Source of the DNA: Trinickia diaoshuihuensis
GTDB lineage: Bacteria > Pseudomonadota > Gammaproteobacteria > Burkholderiales > Burkholderiaceae
NCBI RefSeq assembly: GCF_003390925.1
Contig: NZ_QUBS01000026.1
Span: 146,095 to 210,094 of the forward strand
Direction: 5' to 3'
Length of the DNA stretch: 64,000 nt
Position 1 is the first letter of the stretch. Every line of letters begins with the position of its first letter. The position numbers and the translations under genes are program-made. A model generated the notes under the pieces. That model made no database searches, was not told the DNA's origin, and saw only the letters and a list, made by a program, of their open reading frames with translations. This document shows positions 41,812 to 51,551 of this stretch, in pieces.

Positions 41812-43548
41812 TCAGGGTTTCTCGACGACGACGCGCCGCGCATCGCTTGCGATGACGCGCATCGGAACATGCGCTTCGGCGAGGTCGCGGTAACGATCGG
41901 GTTTCATCTCGGCGAGGGCCGGGCCGCCGGCGTTCCAGCGGGCGATCCATTCGTCGATCGTCGGCACCCACTTCGACGGCTCTTGCGTGACCCCGAACGT
42001 CAACTCATCGGGGCTGGCGACCATGATCATCGTATGGCCGACGTAGAACGGCAGCGTATGGTCTAGCATGGCGACCGAGTAAAACGGCGTGCCGGCCGGC
42101 AGGCGAGCCAGTTCCGCCTTGATGGCCGGTGCGAGCAGCGCGCCCGAGCTTTGGCGTCCGAATACTTCATGGCCCGCCCCGGCGATCGTGCAGAGCATCA
42201 CCCAGGCGGCGCCGAATACGACCGCCGACGGCAGCACGCCGCGCTCGGGGCGTTTGAGCACGGCGAGCGCCGCGAGGGTCATGACGAAGGCTACGCCGAG
42301 CGCGGCGAAGACCCAGATCTGGAAATCGCGATAAAGCCCGTTCGGCGTACGGGCATCGCCGAGGCGCGCAATGAAGACGGCGCCGATCGCGCCCGCGACG
42401 AGAAACCCGGCGTAACCGACGAGATGGCGGCGCCAAGCCTGGCGCGAGACGTGCGGCAAGTAAGCGCCGATGATGAGCGCAAGGGCCGGTGCGACCGGCA
42501 GCACATACGATACTAGCTTGGAGTGCGAGGCGCTGAAGAACAGGAAGATCAACGCGCTCCAGACGACGAGCAATTTGCCCGGCGCAAACCCGTTCAATTG
42601 CCGCGGCTGGGCCAGCGCGTGACGAATGCTGCGCCAGCCGAGCGGCAGCCAGGGCAAGAAGCCCACGAGCAGCACCCAGACGAAGTAGTACACGGGGCCG
42701 GGGCGGTGCTGATCCGGAGTCAGGTATCGATCGAACTGCTGAACGATGAAGAAGAAGTTGAAGAATTCGGGATTGCGCTGTTGTACGAAGACGAACCAAG
42801 GCGTCGCGATCGCGAAAAAGACGGCCAGTCCGCTCGGCAGATAGAGGCGCTTCCAAAGCGCCCAATCGCGCTGAATCAGCGAATAGGCGACGAGCACCAT
42901 GCCCGGCAGCAATACGCCGATGAGTCCCTTGGACAGCACGGCCAGGGCCATCGCCGCCCAGCATAGCCACATCCACCGGCGCGCCTCGCGCGCGCCGACG
43001 CCGACGCGCTGCGCGAGCAGCATCGCGCACAGCGTGACCTCCATCCAAAACGAGAGGCCCATGTCGAGCGTATTGAAATGCCCCATCAACTGCCAATACG
43101 GCGCGCTCGCGAGGACGAGCGCCGCGGCGAAACCGGCCGCCGGGTTCACGAGCCTAGCCGCCGTATAACCGGCGACGAGCACGCCCGCGAAGCCGGTCAA
43201 GGCCGTGTAAAGCCGCGCTTGCCATTCGCCGATGCCGAACCAGGCGAACGTCAGCGCATTGAACCAAGTTTGCAGCGGCGGTTTCTCGAAATACTTGTAG
43301 CCGTTGTACCGGGGCGTGATCCAATCGCCGGTCAGCAGCATCTCGCGCGCCATTTCGGCGTACCGGCCCTCGTCGCTCGGCACGAGGTGCCGCCAGCCGA
43401 GGGGAACGAACCAAACGAGCGCGAGCGCGACGATCAGCAACACGACCGTGAGCCGGCTGGCGGGCCGGTAGGTGGCCGCGGCGCCCGGCGGCGGCGTGCT
43501 ATTGGCTGCGGCTGCGCTGTCGGCGGGGGAGAATCGTTGAAACGGCAT
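41812..43548 (-). CDS. arnT: Undecaprenyl phosphate-L-Ara4N transferase (lipid A L-Ara4N transferase)
   Basis: A 578-residue GT83 membrane glycosyltransferase with about 12 helices that adds L-Ara4N to lipid A phosphate in the periplasm. The first periplasmic loop carries the catalytic region VPSDEGRYAEMAREMLLTGDWITPRYNG, and KYFEKPPLQTW follows. A soluble C-terminal domain (from about 430) is shorter than in E. coli ArnT. It heads the run of arn genes on this strand. Confidence 0.93.
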   Translation of the reverse strand: MPFQRFSPADSAAAANSTPPPGAAATYRPASRLTVVLLIVALALVWFVPLGWRHLVPSDEGRYAEMAREMLLTGDWITPRYNGYKYFEKPPLQTWFNALTFAWFGIGEWQARLYTALTGFAGVLVAGYTAARLVNPAAGFAAALVLASAPYWQLMGHFNTLDMGLSFWMEVTLCAMLLAQRVGVGAREARRWMWLCWAAMALAVLSKGLIGVLLPGMVLVAYSLIQRDWALWKRLYLPSGLAVFFAIATPWFVFVQQRNPEFFNFFFIVQQFDRYLTPDQHRPGPVYYFVWVLLVGFLPWLPLGWRSIRHALAQPRQLNGFAPGKLLVVWSALIFLFFSASHSKLVSYVLPVAPALALIIGAYLPHVSRQAWRRHLVGYAGFLVAGAIGAVFIARLGDARTPNGLYRDFQIWVFAALGVAFVMTLAALAVLKRPERGVLPSAVVFGAAWVMLCTIAGAGHEVFGRQSSGALLAPAIKAELARLPAGTPFYSVAMLDHTLPFYVGHTMIMVASPDELTFGVTQEPSKWVPTIDEWIARWNAGGPALAEMKPDRYRDLAEAHVPMRVIASDARRVVVEKP

Positions 43549-43611
43549 AGGGCGGCGTTCGGGAGGTCTATCGATATTCGCTTGCCGCGCGGCTGGCCGG
43601 CTCGCGCGCGT

Positions 43612-43986
43612 TCATTGCTCGATGAGCAGGGCGGCCGCGACGCGCCGGCCTTCGGCCATCAGAATGTTGTAGGTACGGCACGCGGCCATGAAATCCATGG
43701 TCTCGACGCCGACCCGCCGGGCGGCGAGCGCCGCGGTGAGCCGCGGGTGCGGGAAGCGCAGGCGCGCGCCGCTGCCGAACACGACCAGCTCGGGCGTCTG
43801 CGCGAGCAAGAGCTCGAAATGTTCGGGGCCGAGCGCGTCGAACGACGCGACCGGCCAAGGCTGCACCGGCGTGTCGGGCAACAGCAAGATGCTGCTTTCG
43901 TGACGCACGAGATTGACGTCGACGTAATGGGCGCCGTAGCCGGTCACCGTATTGAGCGCGCCGCTCGAGTCCTGGTGTAATTTCAA
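43612..43986 (-). CDS. Mth938-like (DUF498) family protein
   Basis: A 124-residue soluble protein of the Mth938/DUF498 family (related to human AAMDC and NDUFAF3): ITGYG-like N-terminal strand (NTVTGYGAHYVDV), ELVVFGSGARLRFP and a C-terminal VETMDFMAACRTYNILMAEGRRVAAALL that is the family signature. Function unclear. It is 63 bases upstream of arnT and on the same strand, so it may be the first gene of the arn transcript. Confidence 0.85.
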   Translation of the reverse strand: MKLHQDSSGALNTVTGYGAHYVDVNLVRHESSILLLPDTPVQPWPVASFDALGPEHFELLLAQTPELVVFGSGARLRFPHPRLTAALAARRVGVETMDFMAACRTYNILMAEGRRVAAALLIEQ

Positions 43987-44323
43987 ATTTCTTTCCGTGG
44001 TTCCGTCGGCCGGAGCATGACCGCTCGCGACCTCATCGAGGCCGAAAGGGGGCTTTCGCTAGAATGGTGCATTGCGAAAGTCGGCCGAAATCCGCTAAAT
44101 TATAACTTTTTAGCCGCCCCGCGGCGCCCAGCATCGTGCACGCGCGCGAGCGCATCCCATCCGCCGCCCCCCCGTGCGCGCCATAAGCGCGCCGTCAACC
44201 GGGCGAACGAGCCGCGCGCGCTTCATTCGGCGAACCGCCGCCACATGGGCGCAGCAATGCCTTGCGCGCATGGAAACGCGCGCGCTTCCCGTCTTTCGGC
44301 TCTCCCCAGGAACTGTGTCCGCC
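43987..44323. other. Divergent promoter region between the Mth938-like gene and alaA
   Basis: 337 bases with no gene. A possible promoter for alaA is TTGCGA (44072-44077), 18-base spacer, TAAATT (44096-44101), which leaves a 220-base leader. I could not recognise a riboswitch in the leader. Confidence 0.4.
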
Positions 44324-45562
44324 GTGAAACCGATTCTTAAATCGAACAAGCTGCTCAACGTCTGCTACGACATCCGCGGGCCCGTGCTTGAACACGCCAA
44401 GCGTCTCGAGGAAGAGGGGCATCGCGTGATCAAGCTGAACATCGGCAACTTGGCCCCGTTCGGATTCGACGCGCCCGACGAAATCATTCAGGACATGATC
44501 CGTAATTTGTCGGCGTCGTCCGGCTATTCGGATTCGAAAGGGGTATTCGCCGCGCGCAAGGCGATCATGCATTACTCCCAGCAAAAGGGGGTGGCCGGCG
44601 TCGAACTCGACGATATCTACATCGGCAACGGGGCGTCCGAGCTGATCGTCATGGCGATGCAGGGCTTGCTCAACGACGGCGACGAAGTTCTGCTGCCGGC
44701 GCCCGACTATCCGCTGTGGACCGCGGCAGTCAGTCTATCGAGCGGCACGCCCGTGCACTATTTGTGCGACGAATCGAACGCGTGGATGCCCGATCTCGAC
44801 GATCTGCGCTCGAAAATCACGCCGCGCACGCGCGCGCTCGTCGTCATCAATCCGAACAACCCGACCGGCGCGCTGTATTCGGACGAGTTGCTGCTCGATT
44901 TGCTCGACATCGCCCGCCAGCACGGGCTCATCGTCTTCGCCGACGAGGTGTACGACAAGATCGTCTATGACGGCAAGAAGCACACGGCGCTCGGGGCGTT
45001 GTCCGAGGACGTCGTCACCGTCACGTTCAACAGCCTGTCCAAGAGCTATCGCTCGTGCGGCTATCGCGCGGGCTGGATGTATATCTCGGGGTTGACCGGT
45101 GAAAACCGACGCCGGGGCAAGGATTACTTCGAAGGTCTCGGCATCCTCGCCTCGATGCGGCTGTGTCCGAACGTGCCCGGACAGTACGCGATCCAGACGG
45201 CGCTCGGCGGCTATCAGAGCATCAACGAACTGATCGGGCCGAGCGGGCGGCTATCGCGCCAGCGGCAGGTCGCCTACGAGATGCTCAACGCGATTCCCGG
45301 CGTGAGCTGCGTCAAGCCCGAAGCGGCGCTCTATATGTTCCCGCGGCTGGATCCGGAGATTTATCCGATCAAGGACGACCAGCAATTCATTCTCGATCTG
45401 CTGCTCGAGGAGCGCGTGCTGCTCGTGCAGGGCAGCGGCTTCAATTGGCCGCGGCCCGATCACTTCCGCGTCGTGTTCCTGCCGAACGTGGACGATTTGA
45501 CCGACTCGATCAACCGCATCGGGCGCTTTCTCGAAGGCTATCGCAAGCGGCACGGCACCTAG
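44324..45562 (+). CDS. alaA: Alanine transaminase AlaA-like aminotransferase
   Basis: A 412-residue PLP aminotransferase (class I/II) that makes alanine from pyruvate and glutamate. The N-terminus KPILKSNKLLNVCYDIRGPV aligns with E. coli AlaA residues 2-20. The PLP lysine is in NSLSKSYRSCGYRAGW, and NPNNPTGALY is the usual turn. The start is GTG: either 44324 (matching AlaA's start) or 44315, which is closer to CCAGGA. No ATG fits. Same strand as hom and thrC, 78 bases before hom. Confidence 0.9.
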   Translation: MKPILKSNKLLNVCYDIRGPVLEHAKRLEEEGHRVIKLNIGNLAPFGFDAPDEIIQDMIRNLSASSGYSDSKGVFAARKAIMHYSQQKGVAGVELDDIYIGNGASELIVMAMQGLLNDGDEVLLPAPDYPLWTAAVSLSSGTPVHYLCDESNAWMPDLDDLRSKITPRTRALVVINPNNPTGALYSDELLLDLLDIARQHGLIVFADEVYDKIVYDGKKHTALGALSEDVVTVTFNSLSKSYRSCGYRAGWMYISGLTGENRRRGKDYFEGLGILASMRLCPNVPGQYAIQTALGGYQSINELIGPSGRLSRQRQVAYEMLNAIPGVSCVKPEAALYMFPRLDPEIYPIKDDQQFILDLLLEERVLLVQGSGFNWPRPDHFRVVFLPNVDDLTDSINRIGRFLEGYRKRHGT

Positions 45563-45640
45563 CCGGCGCTGGCGGGGGGGCGGCTGGGTGCCGGCCCCGC
45601 GCTTTCCCTCTTCAATGAATCATTAACTAGAAAACGCTGC

Positions 45641-46966
45641 ATGGAACCGATCAAAGTTGGCTTGCTGGGCTTCGGCACGGTGGGCAGCGGCACCTTCACG
45701 GTGCTGCGCCGCAATCAGGAAGAAATCAAACGCCGCGCCGGCCGTGGGATCGAGATCACGCGCATCGCCGTGCGCAATCCGGCCAAGGCGCTCGCCGCGC
45801 TCGGCGAGGCCGCCAGCACGGTCCAGCTCGGCAGCGATTTCAACGCCGTCATCGACGATCCGGCGATCGACATCGTGGCGGAGATGATCGGCGGCACGGG
45901 TATCGCGCGCGAACTCGTGCTGCGGGCGATCTCGAAAGGCAAACACGTCGTCACGGCCAACAAGGCCTTGCTCGCCGTGCACGGCACGGAAATTTTCGCG
46001 GCGGCGCGCACCCAAGGCGTGATGGTGGCGTTCGAGGCGGCGGTCGCGGGCGGTATCCCGATCATCAAAGCGCTGCGCGAGGGGCTCACGGCCAACCGGA
46101 TTCAATCGATCGCCGGCATCATCAACGGCACGACGAACTACATTCTTTCCGAGATGCGCGAACGCGGTCTCGATTTCGCCACGGCGCTGGCCGGCGCGCA
46201 GGCGCTCGGCTATGCGGAGGCCGACCCGACGTTCGACATCGAAGGCGTGGACGCGGCGCACAAGCTCACGATCATGAGCGCGATCGCATTCGGCATTCCG
46301 ATGCAGTTCGATCGCGCGTACGTGGAAGGCATCAGCAAACTCGCCGCGATCGATATCAAATACGCCGAGGATCTCGGCTATCGCATCAAGTTGCTCGGTA
46401 TCACGCGCCGCACGGAGCGCGGCATCGAGTTGCGCGTGCATCCGACGCTGATTTCGGCGAAGCGGTTGCTCGCGAGCGTCGAGGGCGCGATGAACGCCGT
46501 GGAAGTGCATGGCGACGCCGTCGGCACGACGCTCTATTACGGCAAGGGCGCGGGCGCCGAGCCGACCGCCTCGGCCGTCGTGGCCGATCTCGTGGACGTG
46601 ACGCGCTTGCATACGGCCGATCCCGGCCATCGCGTGCCGCACCTCGCGTTCCAGCCGCAAAGCCTGGCCGATACGCCGGTGTTGCCGATCGATGACGTGA
46701 CGAGCGGTTACTACCTGCGTTTGCGCGTGGCCGACGTAACGGGCGTGCTGGCCGATATCACGCGCATCCTGGCCGACGCGGGCATTTCGATCGACGCCTT
46801 GCTGCAAAAAGAAGCGGAGCAGGTCGCGGACAACGGCGAGACCGACGTCGTGATCATCACGCACGACACGCTCGAGAAGAACGTGAATGCGGCGATCGCG
46901 CGCATCGAAGCGCTTTCGACCGTCGTCTCGAACGTTACCAAGTTGCGGATCGAAGCCCACGGCTAA
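45641..46966 (+). CDS. hom: Homoserine dehydrogenase
   Basis: A 441-residue monofunctional homoserine dehydrogenase that reduces aspartate semialdehyde to homoserine. NAD(P) motif GLLGFGTVGSGTF at residues 7-19, catalytic text GKHVVTANKALLA and AAVAGGIPIIKALREGL, and the signature YAEADPTFDIEGVDAAHKL. A C-terminal ACT domain (about 362-435) should give feedback control by threonine. It lacks an aspartokinase domain. 33 bases before thrC. Confidence 0.95.
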   Translation: MEPIKVGLLGFGTVGSGTFTVLRRNQEEIKRRAGRGIEITRIAVRNPAKALAALGEAASTVQLGSDFNAVIDDPAIDIVAEMIGGTGIARELVLRAISKGKHVVTANKALLAVHGTEIFAAARTQGVMVAFEAAVAGGIPIIKALREGLTANRIQSIAGIINGTTNYILSEMRERGLDFATALAGAQALGYAEADPTFDIEGVDAAHKLTIMSAIAFGIPMQFDRAYVEGISKLAAIDIKYAEDLGYRIKLLGITRRTERGIELRVHPTLISAKRLLASVEGAMNAVEVHGDAVGTTLYYGKGAGAEPTASAVVADLVDVTRLHTADPGHRVPHLAFQPQSLADTPVLPIDDVTSGYYLRLRVADVTGVLADITRILADAGISIDALLQKEAEQVADNGETDVVIITHDTLEKNVNAAIARIEALSTVVSNVTKLRIEAHG

Positions 46967-46999
46967 GTCCCACACAGAAATCGATTGATCGAGTTGAAC

Positions 47000-48451
47000 A
47001 TGAACTACATTTCCACGCGCGGCGCCGGTATCGGTGAGCGCCATACGTTCTCCGACATCTTGCTCACCGGGCTCGCCAAGGACGGTGGCTTGTATTTGCC
47101 GGCCCAGTATCCGCGCGTGACGCCAGAGGAACTCGCGCGTTGGCGCGCGTTGCCGTATGCCGATCTCGCCTTCGAGGTGCTTAGCAAGTTCTGCGACGAC
47201 ATCGCCGCCGACGATCTGCGCGCGTTGACGCGCCGCACGTATCGCGCCGACGTCTACAGCAACGTGCGAGCGGGCGAGGATGCGGGCGAAATCACGCCGC
47301 TTACGCTGCTCGGTGTCGAACACGGCGCGCCGTTGTCGCTGCTGGCGTTGTCGAACGGGCCGACGCTTGCGTTCAAGGACATGGCGATGCAGTTGCTCGG
47401 CAACCTGTTCGAGTACACGCTCGCCAAAAACGGGCAAAGGCTCAATATTCTCGGCGCGACGTCCGGCGATACGGGCAGTGCCGCGGAATATGCGATGCGC
47501 GGCAAGGCTGGGATTCGCGTATTCATGCTCTCGCCGCACCGGAAGATGAGTGCGTTTCAGACCGCGCAGATGTACAGCCTGCAGGAGCCGAACATTTTCA
47601 ATTTGGCGGTCGAAGGCGTATTCGACGATTGCCAGGACATCGTCAAGGCCGTCTCCAACGATCACGCGTTCAAGGCGCGCCACAAGATCGGCACGGTTAA
47701 CTCGATCAACTGGGCTCGCGTCGTCGCTCAAGTGGTCTATTACTTCAAGGGCTACTTCGCCGCGACGAAGTCGAACGACGAACGGGTGTCGTTCACGGTA
47801 CCCTCGGGCAATTTCGGCAACGTCTGCGCCGGCCATATCGCCCGCATGATGGGATTGCCAATCGAGAAACTGGTCGTGGCCACGAACGAAAACGACGTGC
47901 TTGACGAGTTTTTCCGCACGGGCGTCTATCGCGTTCGCGGCGCCGCGCAGACTTACCACACTACGAGCCCGAGCATGGACATCTCCAAGGCGTCCAATTT
48001 CGAGCGCTTCGTGTTCGATCTGCTGGGCCGGGATCCGGCGCGCGTCCTGCAACTGTTCCGCGACGTCGAGGAAAAGGGCGGCTTCGACCTCGCCGCGAGC
48101 GGAGATTTCGCGCGAGTGCGGCAATTCGGCTTCGTGTCGGGGCGCAGTACGCACGACGACCGCGTCGCGGCGATTCGCGACGTCGATGCGCGCTACGGCC
48201 AAGTCATCGATACGCATACGGCCGACGGCCTCAAGGTGGCGCGCGAGCACTTGGATCCGGGCGTGCCGATGATCGTGCTGGAGACGGCGCAGCCGATCAA
48301 GTTCGGCGAGACGATTCGCGAAGCGCTCGGCCGCGATCCGCAGCGGCCCGCGGCGTTCGAGGGGCTCGAATCGCTGCCGCAACGCTTCGACGTACTGCCG
48401 GCGGATGCGGCGCGCGTCAAAACGTTTATCGCCGAGCATACGGGCGATTGA
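47000..48451 (+). CDS. thrC: Threonine synthase
   Basis: A 483-residue PLP enzyme (class I, long type) that converts O-phosphohomoserine to threonine. N-terminus MNYISTRGAG, PLP lysine in TLAFKDMAMQLLGNL, and phosphate loop TSGDTGSAAEYAM are all typical. The ATG at 47000 gives the conserved MNYISTRG start. Cotranscribed with hom; no thrB homologue lies between them. Confidence 0.95.
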   Translation: MNYISTRGAGIGERHTFSDILLTGLAKDGGLYLPAQYPRVTPEELARWRALPYADLAFEVLSKFCDDIAADDLRALTRRTYRADVYSNVRAGEDAGEITPLTLLGVEHGAPLSLLALSNGPTLAFKDMAMQLLGNLFEYTLAKNGQRLNILGATSGDTGSAAEYAMRGKAGIRVFMLSPHRKMSAFQTAQMYSLQEPNIFNLAVEGVFDDCQDIVKAVSNDHAFKARHKIGTVNSINWARVVAQVVYYFKGYFAATKSNDERVSFTVPSGNFGNVCAGHIARMMGLPIEKLVVATNENDVLDEFFRTGVYRVRGAAQTYHTTSPSMDISKASNFERFVFDLLGRDPARVLQLFRDVEEKGGFDLAASGDFARVRQFGFVSGRSTHDDRVAAIRDVDARYGQVIDTHTADGLKVAREHLDPGVPMIVLETAQPIKFGETIREALGRDPQRPAAFEGLESLPQRFDVLPADAARVKTFIAEHTGD

Positions 48452-48592
48452 CGGGCCGAGGGGGGATACGGCCCCGGTGATGAGTCATGACCACCCGGCG
48501 GCCGCCCGCGTGGGCGGCCCGCGGCACGGCTTATGTCGCATAAGCCGATGCCTCGCTACAATAAGGGCTTTCGCAGCGAGAACCGCTTGCCG

Positions 48593-49861
48593 ATGTCCAC
48601 CCCCGCTCATCCGACGCCCCGCGCACGGCTTCTCTCGACGGCCGAGGCACTCGCGACGTTGTTGGCCTCCGCCACGCCGATTACCGATACCGAATTGGTC
48701 CCGACGCTCGACGCGCTCGGCCGGGTACTCGGCGCCGACGTCGTGTCCGAACTCGACGTCCCACCCACGAACACCAGCATGATGGATGGCTACGCGGTGC
48801 GCGTGGCCGATCTGTTGCAAGGCGATCGCCGCCTCCCGATCTCGCAACGCGTGCCGGCCGGCCATCGACCCGAGCCGCTGGCGGCGGGCACGGCCGCGCG
48901 GATTTTTACGGGCGCGCCGATCCCGCCGGGGGCGGATGCCGTCGTCATGCAAGAGCAGACGGAAACGGACGGCGATGCCGTCGCGATTTTGCACACGCCG
49001 AAGGCCGGCGAATGGATCACCGCGCAGGGCGCCGACATCCGGCGCAGCGCCGTCATCTTGCCCGCCGGGACGCGGCTTTCGCCGCAAGCGCTCGGCTTGG
49101 CGGCCTCGATCGGGGCCGCGCGGCTCGAGGTCGTGCGCCGCTTGAAGGTCGCGGTGTTTTTCACCGGCGATGAACTGACGATGCCCGGCGAGCCGCTGCA
49201 ACCGGGCGGCATCTACAACTCCAACCGATTCACGTTGCGCGCGCTGCTGACACGCTTGAATTGCGACGTGACCGATCTCGGCATCGTGCCCGACCGGTTG
49301 GATGCCACATGCGATGCGCTGGCCGCGGCGGCGCGCGAGCACGACCTGATTCTGACCTCGGGCGGCGTATCGGTCGGCGAGGAAGACCATGTGAAGCCCG
49401 CGGTTCAATCGCAGGGCCGGCTCGCACTCTGGCAGATCGCGATGAAACCGGGCAAGCCGCTCGCGTTCGGCGCGGTGCGTCGAGGCGTCGGCGCCGGTGC
49501 CGGCGCCTCCGGACGCGGCGAAGCGCATTTCATCGGGTTGCCCGGCAACCCCGTCTCCAGCTTCGTCACGTTTTTGTTGTTCGTGCGGCCGTTCTTGCTG
49601 CGTTTGGCCGGCGTGCGCGACGTCGAGCCGCGCGCCATTTCGCTGCGGGCCGATTTCACGCAGGCCAAGGCCGATCGCCGCAACGAGTTCTTGCGCGCGC
49701 GCGTGAACGCCGCCGGCGGGCTTGAACTCTTCCCGAATCAGAGCTCGGCGGTGCTGACCTCGACGGTTTGGGGGGACGGGTTGATCGACAATCCGCCTAA
49801 TCACGCGATCAGCGCCGGCGAGACGGTGCGGTTTCTCCCTTTTTCCGAATTGCTCGGCTGA
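48593..49861 (+). CDS. moeA: Molybdopterin molybdenumtransferase
   Basis: A 422-residue enzyme that inserts molybdate into adenylylated molybdopterin. Visible are TSMMDGYAVR, the GAPIPPGADAVVMQE region, VAVFFTGDEL, TSGGVSVGEEDHVK and GLPGNPVSSFVTF, covering all four MoeA domains. Start chosen at 48593 (MSTPAHPTPRARLLS); an upstream ATG at 48533 would add 20 residues. First of moeA-moaD-moaE. Confidence 0.94.
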   Translation: MSTPAHPTPRARLLSTAEALATLLASATPITDTELVPTLDALGRVLGADVVSELDVPPTNTSMMDGYAVRVADLLQGDRRLPISQRVPAGHRPEPLAAGTAARIFTGAPIPPGADAVVMQEQTETDGDAVAILHTPKAGEWITAQGADIRRSAVILPAGTRLSPQALGLAASIGAARLEVVRRLKVAVFFTGDELTMPGEPLQPGGIYNSNRFTLRALLTRLNCDVTDLGIVPDRLDATCDALAAAAREHDLILTSGGVSVGEEDHVKPAVQSQGRLALWQIAMKPGKPLAFGAVRRGVGAGAGASGRGEAHFIGLPGNPVSSFVTFLLFVRPFLLRLAGVRDVEPRAISLRADFTQAKADRRNEFLRARVNAAGGLELFPNQSSAVLTSTVWGDGLIDNPPNHAISAGETVRFLPFSELLG

Positions 49862-49900
49862 GGGCGCGTTTGCGCAGGCCAGTCCCACACGGTGTCCACA

Positions 49901-50158
49901 ATGAAAATCGAGCTCAAATATTTTGCGAGCGTGCGCGAGGCGGTCGGACTTGCCGGGGAAGCGGTGACCGTGCCGGAAGGCGTCGCGACCGTCGGCGACG
50001 TGCGGGCCTGGCTGCGCACGCGCGGCGGCGCGTGGGCCGAGGCACTGGCCGAAGGCCGGGCTTTACGCATGGCCTGCAACCACACGATGACGGACGCCGG
50101 CGCGCGGCTGACGGACGGGTGCGAAGTCGCGTTCTTTCCGCCCGTGACGGGTGGCTGA
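49901..50158 (+). CDS. moaD: Molybdopterin synthase small (sulfur carrier) subunit
   Basis: An 85-residue ubiquitin-fold protein ending in the required Gly-Gly (PPVTGG), whose thiocarboxylate gives sulfur to molybdopterin. Start ATG at 49901 (MKIELKYFASVREAVG); a GTG nine bases upstream is possible. It lies 33 bases before moaE, its partner. Confidence 0.94.
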   Translation: MKIELKYFASVREAVGLAGEAVTVPEGVATVGDVRAWLRTRGGAWAEALAEGRALRMACNHTMTDAGARLTDGCEVAFFPPVTGG

Positions 50159-50191
50159 GACGGCTAGACGACGAACCGGGAGCGTGATGCG

Positions 50192-50683
50192 ATGACTGTG
50201 CGTGTGCAGACGGAAGACTTCGATTTATCGGCGGAAATCGCAGCGCTGCGGGCCGAAAATCCCAAGATCGGGGCCGTGGTGGCGTTCATCGGCACGGTAC
50301 GCGACCTTAACGAAGGGGATAGCGTCGAGGCGATGGAACTCGAGCATTACCCCGGCATGACCGAGAAAGCGCTCGAGGGGATTGAACAGGAAGCGAAACG
50401 GCGTTGGCCGGGCTCGGAACTGCTGATCGTGCATCGAGTGGGCAAGCTGTTGCCGCGCGACCAAATTGTGTTGGCGGCGGCGACCTCCGCGCACCGGCAC
50501 GACGCGTTCGATGCGTGCTCGTTCGTGATGGATTACCTGAAGACGCAGGCGCCGTTCTGGAAGAAGGAAACGACGCCGAACGGCGCCCGCTGGGTGGACG
50601 CCCGCGTGACCGACGATGTCGCGCTCGCTCGATGGGGGATTGCGGGGACCAACGCGGCGCAGAACGATGCGCCGGAGCATTGA
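50192..50683 (+). CDS. moaE: Molybdopterin synthase large subunit
   Basis: A 163-residue catalytic subunit that converts precursor Z (cPMP) to molybdopterin with MoaD. Diagnostic text: GAVVAFIGTVRDLNEG, MELEHYPGMTEKAL, HRVGKLLPRDQIVLAA, HRHDAFDACSFVMDYLKT and the active-site lysine region APFWKKETTPNGARWVD. Complete at both ends. Confidence 0.95.
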   Translation: MTVRVQTEDFDLSAEIAALRAENPKIGAVVAFIGTVRDLNEGDSVEAMELEHYPGMTEKALEGIEQEAKRRWPGSELLIVHRVGKLLPRDQIVLAAATSAHRHDAFDACSFVMDYLKTQAPFWKKETTPNGARWVDARVTDDVALARWGIAGTNAAQNDAPEH

Positions 50684-50741
50684 ATGTCGGGCCGCTCATC
50701 GGCCAACGCGCGACACGGCGATCGGGATCGCCGCGCTGCCG

Positions 50742-51332
50742 TCAGCGTTCTTCCGTCGAATCGACATCGGGCGCTTTCGACCCGCCGATGATCTTGACCG
50801 GGAAGGGGTCGCGGCCCGGCTTGTCATGCGGCAAATCGTCGCGCGGCCGCCTCGGTGCGATGCGATCGAGCAGAGCTTGCTGCTCTGGCGGAATCGCGTA
50901 ATTCCAGCCAAAACGGCTCAACTGCAAACTTTGAGCGATTCTGAGCGCCGGTTCCATGAAGCGAACGGCTGCCGCCGGCTCGTAGCGATCGCACACCGTA
51001 TCGAGAAACAAGTGCAGCCATCGGCTGAAGTGCCGCGGCTCGATGCCTTCGAGCGGTTGATGGGCTTGTTGGACGTTGCCGCGGTAACGTTTGTCTCCGA
51101 GCACTAGGCTGCCCCAAAATACACACATCTTGGGCAAGTGATCGTCCCACCGGCCTCGCAAGACCGCATCGAACACCGGGCCGAGCAAGGCATCGGCGCG
51201 CACCCGATCATAGAAGGCATAAACGAGTTCGCGGATGTTCTCGGCGGTGGGTTCGCGGTGACGCGCGGGGGATACGTCGGCGGCTGCATCGCCCGAATTC
51301 GTGGAGGTTGGCATCGAAGTACAGGAAGTCAT
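50742..51332 (-). CDS. Truncated hemoglobin, group 3
   Basis: A 196-residue heme protein: the globin core (residues about 28-150) has ELVYAFYDRVRADALLGPVF, WDDHLPKMCVFWGSLVLG, then QQAHQPL with the probable proximal histidine and HFSRWLHLFLDTV. The core is the group 3 trHb pattern (bacterial ctb type). A polar N-terminal stretch and a 45-residue C-terminal tail are extra. It is divergent from an NsrR-like repressor, suggesting nitric oxide control. Start could also be 51314. Confidence 0.85.
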   Translation of the reverse strand: MTSCTSMPTSTNSGDAAADVSPARHREPTAENIRELVYAFYDRVRADALLGPVFDAVLRGRWDDHLPKMCVFWGSLVLGDKRYRGNVQQAHQPLEGIEPRHFSRWLHLFLDTVCDRYEPAAAVRFMEPALRIAQSLQLSRFGWNYAIPPEQQALLDRIAPRRPRDDLPHDKPGRDPFPVKIIGGSKAPDVDSTEER

Positions 51333-51551
51333 GAACGGTTTGTGGTCTAATCCGCCGCAAACCGCGTGCAAAGCAAACTAAATTGTCGAAAAACGCTCGT
51401 GCCCTAGCAAGCGCACGATATTACTTGTGCGGTCGATGCATGTTATGGTCAAGCCGCCGCCCATACAACCCTTCGCGCGGTGCGGTTTTGCCGCGGGGCG
51501 CGTTGCGTCCCGCCGCCTCGCACCGGGCCCTCATTCAGCCGTAGCCTGCCC

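Noticed and set aside
45623..48439. Open frame of 938 codons on the minus strand across hom and thrC
   Set aside because: Antisense shadow of two well-identified genes. Its protein is arginine/alanine/histidine-rich without any domain, as expected for the opposite strand of GC-rich codons.
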